A stretch of DNA of 64,000 nt. Origin: Phocoena phocoena. Taxonomy: Eukaryota; Chordata; Mammalia; Artiodactyla; Phocoenidae. The position numbers were made by a program, and so were the translations under genes. The notes beneath the pieces are model-generated. The model did no database searches and was not told where the DNA came from. It saw only the letters and a program-made list of their open reading frames with translations. Location of the stretch: contig NC_089225.1 of the NCBI RefSeq assembly GCF_963924675.1, forward strand, positions 108,576,313-108,640,312, in the 5' to 3' direction. Positions 1 through 12,200 of this stretch are shown in pieces. Position 1 is the first letter of the stretch. Each line of letters starts with the position of its first letter.

Positions 1-2039
1 ATCAGTATTTTAAAACGTAAGTTTTACTATTATTCAGCTATGGCGACGTCAACAGATCTGGAGACGATTGCCGTTGAAAAGATAGTTTGTTACAGTTACC
101 AAAAAGAGGGGGCAGGCCATGCGGGGAAGCACCAGGGCCAGTCAGGAGGTAGAAGGATCAAGGAGAAAACATGGGCAAGAGTTCTTTTGTGGTTTCCATG
201 GGAAAGAACTGGTGAGATAGGGTAAGCAGACTCAAGATTGGCTATTTACTTCAGCAGGCCCTGGAGTGCAGGGGCTGTCTCCAGTTGTCTGATACCTGGC
301 CCCAGGGTAATTAGGGCAGGGCAGTAGTGGCTCAGAGTGTGAGAGCCCAGCAAAGGAGGAAAGGAGGCCTTTGGGGTGTATGGGCTCTGAATTGGTTGGT
401 TTGCATGTGAAAAGCAGTCATTTATTCTCTCTAGGAAAGAGCTAGCCCTGGGATGGCAGTCTCTCCAGGGTCAGCAAAGCCTCAGATGTCAAAGCATCAG
501 AATTACAGAAAACAAAAAGGCATGATTAATACCATCAGAGTTCGTCAAATGATGTTTTTCCAATTCTATCATTCCCTTTGCATTTATTAGCTGGCATTCC
601 TACATTAGAAATTTTTTAAGTTTTCTCCCTTAGAAATTAAAATTTTTCCCAACTTTAGCTATTGCCAGCCATTATACTGTTGCAATCCAGTGACTCATTG
701 ATTTGCTCAAAAGTCCACCGAGGCCCTATTCTAGATCCTAGAGATGGGATAGGAACAAAACAGTCATAAATCTCTACAGTCCTGGAACTTATGTTGGGGT
801 GGGGGGACAGACAATGAACAAGATAAATTATCTTGTATGTCAGATGCTGATAAGTGCTACAGAGAAAGGTAATGCAGAGGAGGACAGAAGTGTTGGGTGA
901 GATGGTACACAATAGGATATAGATAGATAGGGTGACATTGAAGTAAAGACCCAAAGGAATTAAGGGAGTGAGCCAAGTGACTATCTGTGGGAAAAGTGTT
1001 CCAGAAGAGGAAACAGTAAATGCAAAGGCCCTGAGGCAGGTTTGAAGAAAAGCAAAGAGGCCAGTGGACTGGAGCAAAGTGGGCGAGGTGGGAAGAAGGG
1101 GGCCCAGATCATACAGGGCCTTGCAGACATTATCCAGACTTAGGTGGGAAGCCACTGGAGTGTTTCGATAGATGCTAACACCCCAAACGTCACTTTCTGC
1201 TTAGACTGGCTTCACTCCCACACACCAGCTCAAGTCCAGTACATATATGTGTTAGTGGCCACACCATCCCATGCATTCATTCGCTGAGTATCCTGTTCTG
1301 GGCACTGGAATACAAAGATAAGGGAAACAAAACGGCATGGGTCCCTGACGTCATGAAGCCTAGAGTCAAGTATGGGAAGAGAGACCGTAAAATCATCTCC
1401 TGTACAAGCATCGAATGCAATAGTGCCTCCAACCTAGTCGGAGAGCTTGGGGAAGGCTCTCCTGAGGAAGTGACTCTTGAGCTGGAACCTGAAGGATGAA
1501 AAGAGTCAAGGAGGAAAGGAGAAGAGGTTGGTTCCAGGCAAAAGCAAACAGCGAGAGGCGGTACAGGGAGATGGGGGACAGCAGGCAGAGGCTCAAGCGT
1601 GTGGCTTTAAAGTTGTGTGCCTGTAGCTGAGAGCAAGGCGAGATGCCGAGCGGGAGGGTGACTGCTCAGGGCTTGGGAGCCCCCTCTGCAGCATGGAGAA
1701 GGACATAGTCAGACCAGGAAAACAAAGGGGCTGGTATGGACTCAAGAGGGAGCGCTGGGGATGGGAGACTAAGATTCTGGAGACACTGGGGGCAAATTGA
1801 CAGGACTCGTGATGTAATCAATAGCACGTAGGGTAGAGGAGAGGGACATGACTAGTTTGGCTTGCATAACACCAGGGTTTATCTTGAGGCTGACATTTCT
1901 CCTTGACCTTTCTGTTTATATCCCCACCCCCAAGGTTGCGTTAGCTGCCCGCTGAGTTTAATCAATTTGGTTGAGCTCTTGAAAATCCCTTCTCCTGGTG
2001 AAACCAGGAGTGAAGGGATAATCAGTCTATTTCCAGAAC
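1..2039. other. Upstream flank of SAG, no gene seen
   Basis: No exon of ATG16L1, the expected upstream neighbour, is recognisable. About 780-1160 and 1260-1850 resemble an ancient mammalian interspersed repeat whose consensus contains 'gcaaaggccctgaggcag' (here at 1023-1040). Similar wording recurs near 15,440, 41,740 and 52,400. I cannot name the family safely. Open frames here are short and lack coding character. Confidence 0.5.
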
Positions 2040-2244
2040 CCAAAGTGGATTAAGATAAAATAGCTTTCATTTAGCTGTCATCCCTCCCCCAAACCTTCCC
2101 CACTCAAGCTTGACAGCTCCTGCACTGGGCGCCCCTCCGGGCCCTTGTCTAATGCTTTGAACTGCTGAAACTACCATTTCTCCCGTCTCAGCACTAATCC
2201 AGTTGCCACTCTACTCCTTAAATGGGATTTGGCTTCTAGACATT
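2040..2244 (+). promoter_or_regulatory. SAG: Candidate photoreceptor promoter of SAG with two CRX-type sites
   Basis: Two matches to the CRX/OTX homeodomain site lie just upstream of a plausible first exon: GGATTAAG at 2047-2054 (reverse of CTTAATCC) and CTAATCC at 2194-2200. A weak TATA-like TTAAAT is at 2219-2224. CRX control of SAG is established in mammals. That this stretch is the promoter is inferred from the motifs and from the donor-like site at 2411/2412. The transcription start cannot be read from sequence. Confidence 0.35.
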
Positions 2245-2411
2245 AAGACCTGGGTGTGGGCACCCTCTCCAGATTCCCTACAAATTCCAGTCAGCCAGGG
2301 CCCAAGTGGGGTCATCTGTTTAGACAGAGCAAGGGCTGGCTGCCTACTCACCCCGGAGGACACAGAGACCCTCTCCTCACCTCCTGGGACCGTCCCAGCT
2401 GGTTGCCCAAG
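2245..2411 (+). other. SAG: Candidate non-coding first exon of SAG
   Basis: Mammalian SAG has a non-coding exon 1. The segment ends in a strong donor, CAAG|GTATGT, at 2411/2412, about 680 bases before the first acceptor of the coding part. The 5' end is arbitrary. Another exon further upstream, possibly outside the window, cannot be excluded. Confidence 0.3.
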
Positions 2412-3093
2412 GTATGTGGTCACCCTCGAACAAGCCTTCTCAGAAACTCAGGGCAGGGCGCAGGGAAGAGCCGGCGCCAGGAAGACTGGCATTTTCGTGT
2501 AGTCAGTCGGTCCCAGTTTCACCTTTTCTGTGTAGTTCTCATGGACGTTGCTTGGTAAGGAGCGCACTGAATTCCAGACAGCTCAGATGGCCTCTTTGTT
2601 GTGGGTAAAGCTGGGAAGTGGTGAGAGATGGCAGGAAAGGGAAAGCACTGCTCAGTATGACTTGCTGAGCAAAACTTTTGGGGATTTAACGTATTTTTAA
2701 AATGATATTTGTGAAATGGTTATGCTGTGGTTTGCAGGGACTTTTTCTATTTTAATTGCCGTAATATATCGTCAAGATAGAATTTTAAATTCAGTCTGGC
2801 TTAATGTGACGATACCAAGGCTTAGTCTCAAAGTAAAACCTTCTCCGTCTATCTGGACATCCTGGTGAGCTTTGCTAAGAAATGTCTGAGGCTTATCAGG
2901 AAAAATAAAACACCTTTAAACAAAAAAAGCACACTCTAGTAAAATACAAACTAGACAAAGCCCTTATTTAGTCAAACGTGGGTATTGAGGCGGGTAGAAG
3001 GAAACGTCTGATGGATGTCCAGCATCTCATGTATGGGTTTTATTCACAGAATGTTCCTGACTTTATATTTAAGATGATTTTACCTTTTCCTAG
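2412..3093 (+). other. SAG: SAG intron 1 (candidate)
   Basis: The sequence is AT-rich and mostly unique. It ends in the acceptor 'ttttcctag' at 3085-3093. I see no recognisable repeat or RNA gene. Confidence 0.35.
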
Positions 3094-3224
3094 CCCTCTA
3101 AAACCTGACACAACCCCCCAAAGGGAAGAAGCTGCCAGGGACAGATAACATGGAGGCCAACGCGCAGGACAGTAAGTCTACACCAAACCACGTTATCTTC
3201 AAGAAGATCTCCCGGGACAAATCG
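3094..3224 (+). CDS. SAG: SAG exon 2: 5' UTR end plus codons 1-25
   Basis: The acceptor 'tttcctag' precedes 3094. The ATG at 3150 opens the frame and encodes the N-terminal strand with [14 protein letters not shown]18-K19 are the phosphate-sensing lysines that contact the receptor tail. The donor is gtaagt. The first 12 residues differ from human and cattle, as expected for this variable leader. Confidence 0.93.
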
Positions 3225-6200
3225 GTAAGTAGTACAGAAGTGAGGGGCTTAGTAGTAATCTTTTTTTTTTTTTTAAAGGAGCTTTTTCGAATAGACATAA
3301 TCAACATCAAAATCTTATGAGGTCAATGGAAGCTCTATGTCTATTTTCCATCTCTGAGATGGATGATAAATGAGATATAAATGAATGAGTAAATTGCAGA
3401 AATATAAATTCTCTTCGATCTCAACAAGACTTTAGTCCCAAGACCCTTAATTTTCTCCTAATCTCTCAGTCCCCAACCCCTCGCCTCCAGTTTTACCTCT
3501 TTTCCTAGCCTTGAACCCATGACTTAACCATTTCAAACATTGTTTGGTCAGTATCTCTAACTTCCTTGACCCTTTTTCTATCATCTCACCTAACTGCCTG
3601 GTGAAAGCCCTGGTGCTGGATCAATGGATCAATGCAACTCTCTACCTTCTGTCACCCACCCCAGCTGCCATGCTCTCAAACCTTGCTGGGCCTCCAGGGC
3701 CACTGGATAAGGGAGCATCTCCCGCTGCTCCCTTTCTGCCCCTCAGCACTGTGGCTGCATGGCCACCCAATATCCTGGCACTCCGCATATTCGGCAGGGA
3801 TGATGCCATTGTTGGCTCCATCGGGGGCACGTTAGATAGTCTAGATGTGCCTGTGAACTTCCTGGCCTGGGACACCCTATGGAGAGCCCACCCCACAGCC
3901 TCCGAGGATGGGATCTCCTCGCTCCACTCTATGGATTCTTAGGGGCTCATAATCTAGTTCAGCACCATCCAAAGCAAGTCACATATCTAATTTAAAATTT
4001 TCTAGTAGCCATGTTAAAAAAGTAAGAAGAAACGGGGAATTCATTTTAATACTATATTTAACCCAATATATCCAAAAAACTATCATTTCAACATGTAAAT
4101 GATATAAAAATTATTAACAACGTATTTTCCCTTCGTTTTCTAAGTTGTTCAAACCTGATGTGTGTTCTACATTTATAGCACGTCAGCTTGGAGTGGCCAT
4201 ATTCAAGTGCTGGTGGCCACCTGGAGCTAGTAGCTGTCGTATTGGACAATGTGATTCTAGGTCATTCTTCTAGTTGACTTCTGAAGCCTATACATACTGC
4301 GCCCGAAAGGAACTCTCCGATGCTTTCGTGCCTCACGAGAGAATCGGGCTTTGCACGGACACTCCCTACCTCTCCTCTCCCTCGCTGAGGATCTCCATCA
4401 TTTTCATCAAGTCCTCTGATTCTTTGGGGAGACAAGTTGGGTACCCCTCAAACTTTCATCCTCCCAACTCTCTTCTAACTTGTGTCTTTCCAGTGCACTT
4501 TATCTTGTCTTCTGGCAAAAGAAGAAAGAAAACACTCCTGCTGGGCCATATCATTTTCTCACTTTTTTCTTCCTCACATCCAGATAGACATCTTTGACCT
4601 GGGAAATTTAGAACTTTTGTATATAGGAGGAAAACACAGTTCATCAGTTAACGTGTCACGTATTAGGATCATTTCGGTGGCAAGTTTTGCCTGGCTGCAG
4701 GTGTGGGTGCCAGGGCCCTGGCTGTGTTTCTCCGTGAGTCTCTCCACTCGTCCGTCTTTGGTGATCTTCATCCTCTGGCTGGTGGCAAGACGGCTGCCCC
4801 AGCTTCAGGTGCCTTACCCTCACTTTCTTCTAGAAGAAGGAAAAGGCTGTTGCTTCCTGGGGTCTCTTAAGGGTGAGGTTATATTTCTCCAGCAGACTTC
4901 TCTCATATCTCATTGGTCAAAACTGGGTCACATGCCCACCTTAAAGCCATCCCGAGCCAAAAGAATTGGATCTGGCCAATCAAGAATCATCCTCGGGCTT
5001 CCCTGGTGGCGCAGTGGTTGAGAGTCCGCCTGCCGATGCAGGGGACGTGGGTTCGCGCCCCGGTCCGGGAGGATCCCACGTGCCGCGGAGCGGCTGGGCC
5101 CGTGAGCCATGGCCGCTGAGCCTGCGCGTCCGGAGCCTGTGCTCCACAACGGGAGAGGCCACAGCAGTGAGAGGCCCGCGTACCGCAAAAAAAAAAAAAA
5201 AAAAAAAAAGAATCCTCCTCTGTGATGGATGTTAACTAAATTTATTGTGGTTATTGCTTTGCAATTTATACATACATCGTTATGTTGTACACCTTAAACT
5301 TATACAATATGTCAATTATATCTCAATAAAACTGGGGAAAAAAAGGAAAAAGAATCATCGTCTGGGGTGGTCTCCTCTTACTACACAACCATATGGGACC
5401 CTGGACACAATTGGTGACTTTTTTTCTTTTGACCTCACCCTGTGGCTTGTGGGATCTCACTTCCCCGCCCAATCAGGGATTGAACCCAGGCCGCGGAAGT
5501 GAAAGCCCGGAATCCTAACCACTAGACCACCAGGGGACTTCCTACAGTTGATGACTTTTATCCAGGAAGATGGGGCACGTGGCTATGGGGTTTGCAAGCA
5601 GCAGGTGGGCTGCAGCCTCACATCATCCAGCCCCACTTCTCTACCTGCTCCTGTCTCTTCTCTCCTCTTCCAATTGCAGCAGAAGAGGTGCTGTTTCTTC
5701 CATGGAGTTTCATGCTGCTTACAGCCTGGGTCACGGTCCACCACCTTCTTAGGGTTCTCCACCATCAGCCTCCCTCTGGGGCTATGTGCAGCCTCTCCCT
5801 CTCTACCAGTACTTGGCCTGAGCATGACAACAAGTACCCACCTCATGCATCTTAAAAACAGCAACAACAGCAACAAGAACAACAAACTCCCTCTTGACCC
5901 CGTCCCCTTTTTAGCTCTCCTTCCTTCACAGCCGAAGCTTGAGAAAGAAGACATGTGCTCTCCACCCACCTTCTCCCCTCCGTTCACTCTCAGTGCTCCC
6001 TCCTCCAGACCACGATCAGCTTTCCCTTTTGCTGCCAATGCAACCAAAGTCTCAGTGTTCTCCTCTATAAAATGGGCGTAATCCCTAGCTCAAAGAGTAG
6101 TTGTGAGGATTAAGTGAAATAATGTAGTCAGTGTACTTAGCTTGGCGCCTGGTACATGACAATCACTACATGCCGTTTAATTGCAGGCCTTTCATCCTGC

Positions 6201-9200
6201 TTCAAATGCTTCCATGTCCTCCTAGATTCTTTAGGGTCCGGTCCTATAAGACCCTTTCTGGCATCAGCTTGCATGCCCATTTGGAGGCCATTCACCCACA
6301 GATGAAACCATTGGCAGTTCCAGAAGCATTCTCTTGGCTCTGGGCTTTGTACACACTGAATTGTTTTGCCCAGAAAGCATCCTTTCACCATCTAACTCCC
6401 CGCCCCCATCCCGATCACCTGGCTATGCTGTCCTTCAGGTGCTTCAACATCAATAACGCAAATAACCTGGAAGCCATAGAGATCCACTCCAGGATACTGC
6501 CATGAGGGGGTAGATACAGGAGATGACACAATGCCAGCAAAAATTATTTTGAGTGTTCTTGGAAATAAAAATATGAGTTTCAGAGGCTTAGGGAAGAAGG
6601 AGGCTAGCCAGGGTCCATGCACTCACTCATCGGTGTACTTAGCAAATGTTGATTTAATTCCTGTATGTACCAGATACTATACTAGATACTGTGATGGCTG
6701 AAAGATGAATAAGAGAATTCTTACCATCACGGCAGTCACAGTGCTGTGGGTTAAAGTGGTGAGTGGTGGTGAACCCAACCCATGCTCTCCCACAAAGGGG
6801 GTTGGTAAAGAGACCTTTGCTGCCAGGGGCATTGAAACAGATAGGACAAGGACTGAGACATGGTCATCTCTTCCCATCCAGGACCCCTTCCCCCATTCTT
6901 CAGGGCATGGGTTCAGGTTTATCTGTATAGATGCTCACCTGAGAGGATCTCAGGGACTCCAGAACATCTGCCTCCTAATCAGAAATTCTTCTAACAAGGA
7001 GGAGAAACCTTTCATTCACAGCTAGAAATAAAAGGCTTAACATGCAAATAGCTGACAGGCACCTCATATGCATAGGCATAACTTTCCACTAAAGTATCAT
7101 CAATGAATTCAACAAGTTTACCTGGTTGATATCAGCCCTGGGCTTGATGGGAAAAGGTGGGGAGAACAGGGAGCTATCCAAGGGGTGGGAAGAATTCCTT
7201 GGAGCACTTTATGAGGTTGAAGAAAGATCACAGCTTGCCTGCAATCCACTATGTCCGCCTGCAGCCAAGCAGGGAGAGAGGAGGCTGTGGACAAGCTGCA
7301 GAGCCAGGCCGCTCCTCTTCTCAGGACTGGTCAGAATGTTTCGGCTGTTGCTAATTCTTACTTATTTATTTTTATTGGTTGCTACTGATTTTTAACATGA
7401 GACCTTAGTGTTCTTTGGCCATTTAGAATCCATACCTGTTCTCCCCACAGGTGACCATCTACTTGGGGAAGAGAGACTATATAGACCATGTTGACCAAGT
7501 AGAGCCTGTGGGTAAGTTGAGTTTGGGGTGAGTTTTTTTTTTCTTTTTTTTTTTTTAATTTACTTATTGGTCGTGCCACGTGGCATGCGGGATCTTAGTT
7601 CCCCGGCCAGGGATCGAACCCATGGCCCCTGCAATGGATGTGCAGAGTCTTAACCACTGGACCGCCGTGGAAGTCTCCTGGGGTGAGATTTTAATGCCGG
7701 TTTTCCTTTAAGTCATCAGACAACCACTAGTTTTGTGTTTTTTAAATTGACTTCATTAATAATCTAATCAAAGAAATGCAAATTAAAACATCATCAAGGT
7801 GCCACTGGCTGATTGGAGACAAATTTAAGTGAGACAAAGGACTCATTTCTAGATAAAGAACATTCAAAACTCACCAGTTAAAAAAAAAATCCAATTAGAA
7901 AATAGACAACATGAAAAGGCATTTCATTAAAGAAAATATATAGGTGACAAATGAGCACATAGAAGAATGTTCAACAACAACAACAAAAAAGAGAAAAACG
8001 TTCAGGACTTCCCTGGTGGCGCGGTGGTTAAGAATCCGCCTGCCAGATGCAGGGGACACGGGTTCAAGCCCTGGTCCGGGAAGATCCCACATGCCACAGA
8101 ACAACTAAGCCCGTGCACCACAACTACTGAGCCTGCGCTCTAGAGCCCACGAGCCACAATTACTGAAGCCTGCACACCTAGAGCCCATGCTCCATAGCAA
8201 GAGAAGCCACAGCAATGAGAAGCCCGTGCACTACAATGAAGAGTAGCCCCCACTCACCGCAACTAGAGAAAGCCCGCATGCAGCAACGAAGACCCAGCGC
8301 AGCCAAAGAAAAAAAAAAAGACCTGATTTCATTTCTAAAACAAAGAAAAGAAAAATGTTCAACAACATTAGTCGTTAGGGAAATGCAAATTAAAACCACA
8401 ATGAAATATTATATGCCTGTCAGAATGGCTAAAATTAAAAATAGTGACCATACCAAACGCTGGCAAGGATGTAGAGAAACTGCATCAGTCGTGCCTTGCT
8501 GGTGGGAATGTAAAGTGGAGCAGCCACTCTGGAAAACAGTTTGGCTGCTTCTTTAAAAGCTAAACATCCACTTCTCATGTGACCCAGCAGTTGCATTCCT
8601 GGACATTTATCCCAGAGAAGTGAAAACTTACGTCCACACAAAACTTGTACATGACTGTTCACAGCAGTTTTGTTTGTAGTAGCTCCAAACTGGAAAGAAC
8701 CTATATGTCTCCAGTAGGTGAATAAGATTAAACAAGCTGGGGCACATCCATGCCTTGGGACACTACTTAGCAGTGAAAAAGATTGAGCTACCAAATCCAT
8801 GCAACAGCTTGTGGGTCTCAAGATTGAACTACCAATCCATGCAACAGCCTGTGGGTCTCAAGATTGAACTACCAATCCACGCAACAGCCTGTGGGTCTCA
8901 AGATTGAACTACCAATCCATGCAACAGCCTGTGGGTCTCAAGATTGAACTACCAATCCATGCAACAGCTTGTGGGTCTCAAGATTGAACTACCAATCCAT
9001 GCAACAGCCTGTGGGTCTCAAGATTGAACTACCAATCCATGCAACAGCCTGTGGGTCTCAAGATTGAACTACCAATCCATGCAACAGCCTGTGGGTCTCA
9101 AGATTGAACTACCAATCCATGCAACAGCTTGTGGGTCTCAAGGACACTGTAATGAGTGGAAAAAGCCAATCTCAAGAGGCCATATACTGTATGATTCCAT

Positions 9201-12200
9201 TTATATAACATCTTAGACATGACAACGTTATAGAAATGGAAAACTGAACAGTGGTTGCTGAGGGCTAAGGATGGTGGGGAGAGGCAGCTGGGCGTGACTA
9301 CAAAGGGATAGCCCAAGAGGGAGATCTTTATGGTGAGGGAACAGTTCTGTATCCAGATTGCAGTGGTGGTTACACAAATCTCCATTTGATAATATGACTT
9401 AGAACCATACACACATTGTGCCCACGTCAACCTCCTGGTTTTGAGATTGTACTGTCATTATCTAAGATGCAACCATTGGAAGAAACTGGATAAAGGATAC
9501 CTGGGAACCTCTCTGTACTATCTTTGTAAATTCCTGTGAATCTATAATTACTTCAACTCAAATTGTTCTTTTTTTAAAAAAAGAGTGTAAAAGACTGGCA
9601 TTTTTAGGCACTAGGATGAGAATGTCCTTTGGCAAAACACTTTCTAGAAGGTCATTTGGCAGTATGTTATCGAAAGCCAAATTCAATTCTGCCGTGGATA
9701 GAGATTTATCTATAAGAGTGTTCATTGCAATATTAATCATAATGGGGAAAATCAGAAACATCCTAAATACCCTAACAACAGGGGGTTGATTAAATAATTT
9801 ATGGTGCACCTGGTCAACGGAGCAAATGTGTGGCCATTAAAATGATTCGTACAGGGGACTTCCCTGGTGGCACAGTGGTTAAGAATCCGCCTGCCAATGC
9901 AGGGGACACGGGTTCGAGCCCTGGTCTGGGCGGATCCCACATGCCGCGGAGCAACTAGGCCCGTGAGCCACAACTACTGAGCCTGTGCGTCTGGAGCCTG
10001 TGCTCCGCAACAAGAGAGGCCGCGATAGTGAGAGGCCCACGCACCGTGATGAAGAGTGGCCACCACTTGCCACAACTAGAGAAAGCCCTTACACAGAAAC
10101 GAAGACCCAACACAGCCAAAAAAATAAAAATATACATTAAAAAAAGAATATTTAAAAAAAAATGTATATACATCTGGAAAATCATTCTGTACCGATAGGT
10201 TGACAATGGGTATCTCTGGGTATCTCAAGTGGAGGTGACTTTGTTTTCTCTTTGCTTAGCTTCCCTTTCTAGTTTTCCTGTAATGAACATGGATTACGTG
10301 TGATATATATATGTATACACACACACTTCAAGAAGCTTCCAGTCTCTTTCATGTCCGCCACCCTCACTCTTCTCTCTCTTTTGGTTTAGATGGTGTCGTG
10401 CTGGTGGATCCTGAGCTTGTGAAGGGAAAGAGAGGTGAGGCAGAGCTCGTCGTCCTCCGGGGAGCGGTGGTCTGGCTGCGGGAAGGGGGTGTGTGTGTGT
10501 GCAAGGAGAGGCGGGGAAGCTCTGGCACACCCATTCTCTCTGCCAGGCCCTTGCACCCACATTCCCTCATACGATCCTCAGGACACGGGCCCTGTTCCCA
10601 CCGGAGCTCACTGTCCGCATCTTCCAGATGGAGGTGAAGACTCGGGGAAGCCACTTGTCGGAGGTGGCAGGATAAGGAATGGCAGACAGAGCCCGGAGCC
10701 CCGGTCTGCAGGCTCCACGGACTGCCTGCTTGCCCCGTGTCCTGCCGTTCTATGTCAGGGCAGACTCAAGAGGGCTCCTTTCTGGGTTTATACGAAAAGC
10801 GGGGAATTGAGGCTGCAGGAAGGCAAGGTTTTTATGCTGAGCCTGGTATTCTGGACCACGGCAGCGCAGCCCCCTCAAAGATACCTGGCAGTTGCGACGT
10901 GTGGCAAGCAATTTGGTACTAATAACAGTTGTGTAGGGAGTTCCCTGGCGGTCGAGTGGTTAGGACTCGGTGCTTTCATTGCCGGGGCCCTGGGTTTGAT
11001 CCCTCGTCGGGGAACTAAAATCCCATAAGCCGTGCCATGTGGCATGTCAAAAACAAACAAAAACCAGTCATGTAAACTAAATTGGAACCAAGTTATCCTT
11101 ATGATAATGTCACTGACTCAGTTCCATTCTAAATATGCCTTTTAGAGTGGTAGCTACCAGCACCCAACAAGGAATTGTTCCTAACCCTGGACGTGCCCAT
11201 GGAGTATGTCAGATGTAGGGCCCACAGCATCCAGGGGACGTGGCAGAAACAGGCTGAAAATCGCCCCCCTCTGCTGTCTCCAGCTTCCTCCTGGGTACTC
11301 TGCTCCTCTCTTACACCAGGCGGAGCCCAGTTCCAGCCCCTAAAGCCCATGCCCTTGGCCGGGAACGCGCTGCCTGGAGAGGGAGGCATAAAACCAGGTC
11401 ATCTCTGGGCACCTTCCTCTTACAAACGTTGAATGAGGGATAAGCAAACGATCAGTGGCTCTTCTGAGCTTACTGCCGAGGACAATTACTCCTGAGGCAG
11501 ACACAGACAAAATCCTCAACCAACAGCTACCAAGGACTTGGGGGGACCACTTCGTGTGGTTTTATTTACCACATTAAGGACCGTTGTAAACAGTCCATCC
11601 TCGAAACGTGTAGTTTCATATAATTCTTTTGGTCCACTGGGGGCACAATTTACATCTGTTTAACCACAGTGAATTTTCAGAAGCGCTGATTGATTTAGAG
11701 AAAGCTCAATTAAGTTTCTGAGCAGTGTGAAAAGAAGGCTTCCTCTCGGAGTTGGTTTCACCTCTCCACCTGGTCCCTGAGCCCCTGCTCAGTTCCCTCG
11801 AGGCCCCGTCCAGCTGAGGCACTCGTCTGTTTTGTTCTCTAGCACGGTTTCCCTCTGCTTTTCTTTTTTTTAAAATAAATTTATTTATTTATTTTGGGCT
11901 GTGTTGGGTCTTCGTTGCTGTGCACGGGCTTTCTCTCTAGTTGCCACGAGTGGGGGCTGCTCTTCGTTGCGGTGCGTGGGCTTCTCACTGCAGTGGCTTC
12001 TCTTGTTTCAGGGCACAGGCTCTAGGCGCACAGGCTTCAGTAGTTGTGGCTCGTGGGCTCTAGAGTGCAGGCCCAGTAGTTGTGGCGCACGGGCTTAGTT
12101 GCTCCACAGCATGTGGGATCTTCCCGGACCAGGGCTCAAACCTGTGTCCCCTGCACTGGCAGGCAGATTCTTAACCACTGCGCCACCAGGGAAGCCCTTC

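Larger units (their letters stand above)
3225..7450 (+). other. SAG: SAG intron 2
   Basis: This 4.2 kb intron carries a DNA-transposon relic (3955-4262), a young CHR SINE (4995-5209), an L1 3' end (5218-5338), a short CHR SINE (5423-5547) and a MIR (about 6045-6175). From 3275 to 3950 and from 6180 to 7440 I recognise nothing with confidence. Confidence 0.7.
7745..9560 (+). mobile_element. Old L1 3' region, interrupted
   Basis: The wording 'gaaatgcaaattaaaac', 'tctggaaaacagtttggc' and 'actgtatgattccatttata' runs in L1 sense order. The element is split by a CHR SINE (8005-8320) and expanded by a minisatellite (8780-9140). Confidence 0.8.
7512..10389 (+). other. SAG: SAG intron 3
   Basis: The intron is almost entirely repeats. 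It starts with a short CHR SINE (7533-7677), followed by an old L1 3' region (about 7745-9560) split by a long CHR SINE and containing a 40 bp minisatellite. A second long CHR SINE follows at 9854-10131. Confidence 0.75.

Noticed and set aside
1..2039. 3' end of ATG16L1
   Set aside because: It is the expected upstream neighbour, but no WD-repeat coding exon or matching 3' UTR is recognisable here.
3544..3942. 132-codon plus-strand frame in SAG intron 2
   Set aside because: No recognisable domain, no exon signals in phase with SAG, and SAG is complete without it.
4995..5209. tRNA gene
   Set aside because: The A and B box-like parts belong to tRNA-derived SINE heads; no cloverleaf or free 3' end is present in any copy.
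8780..9140. CRISPR-like array
   Set aside because: The 40-base units are directly adjacent with no spacers, in a mammalian intron; it is a minisatellite.
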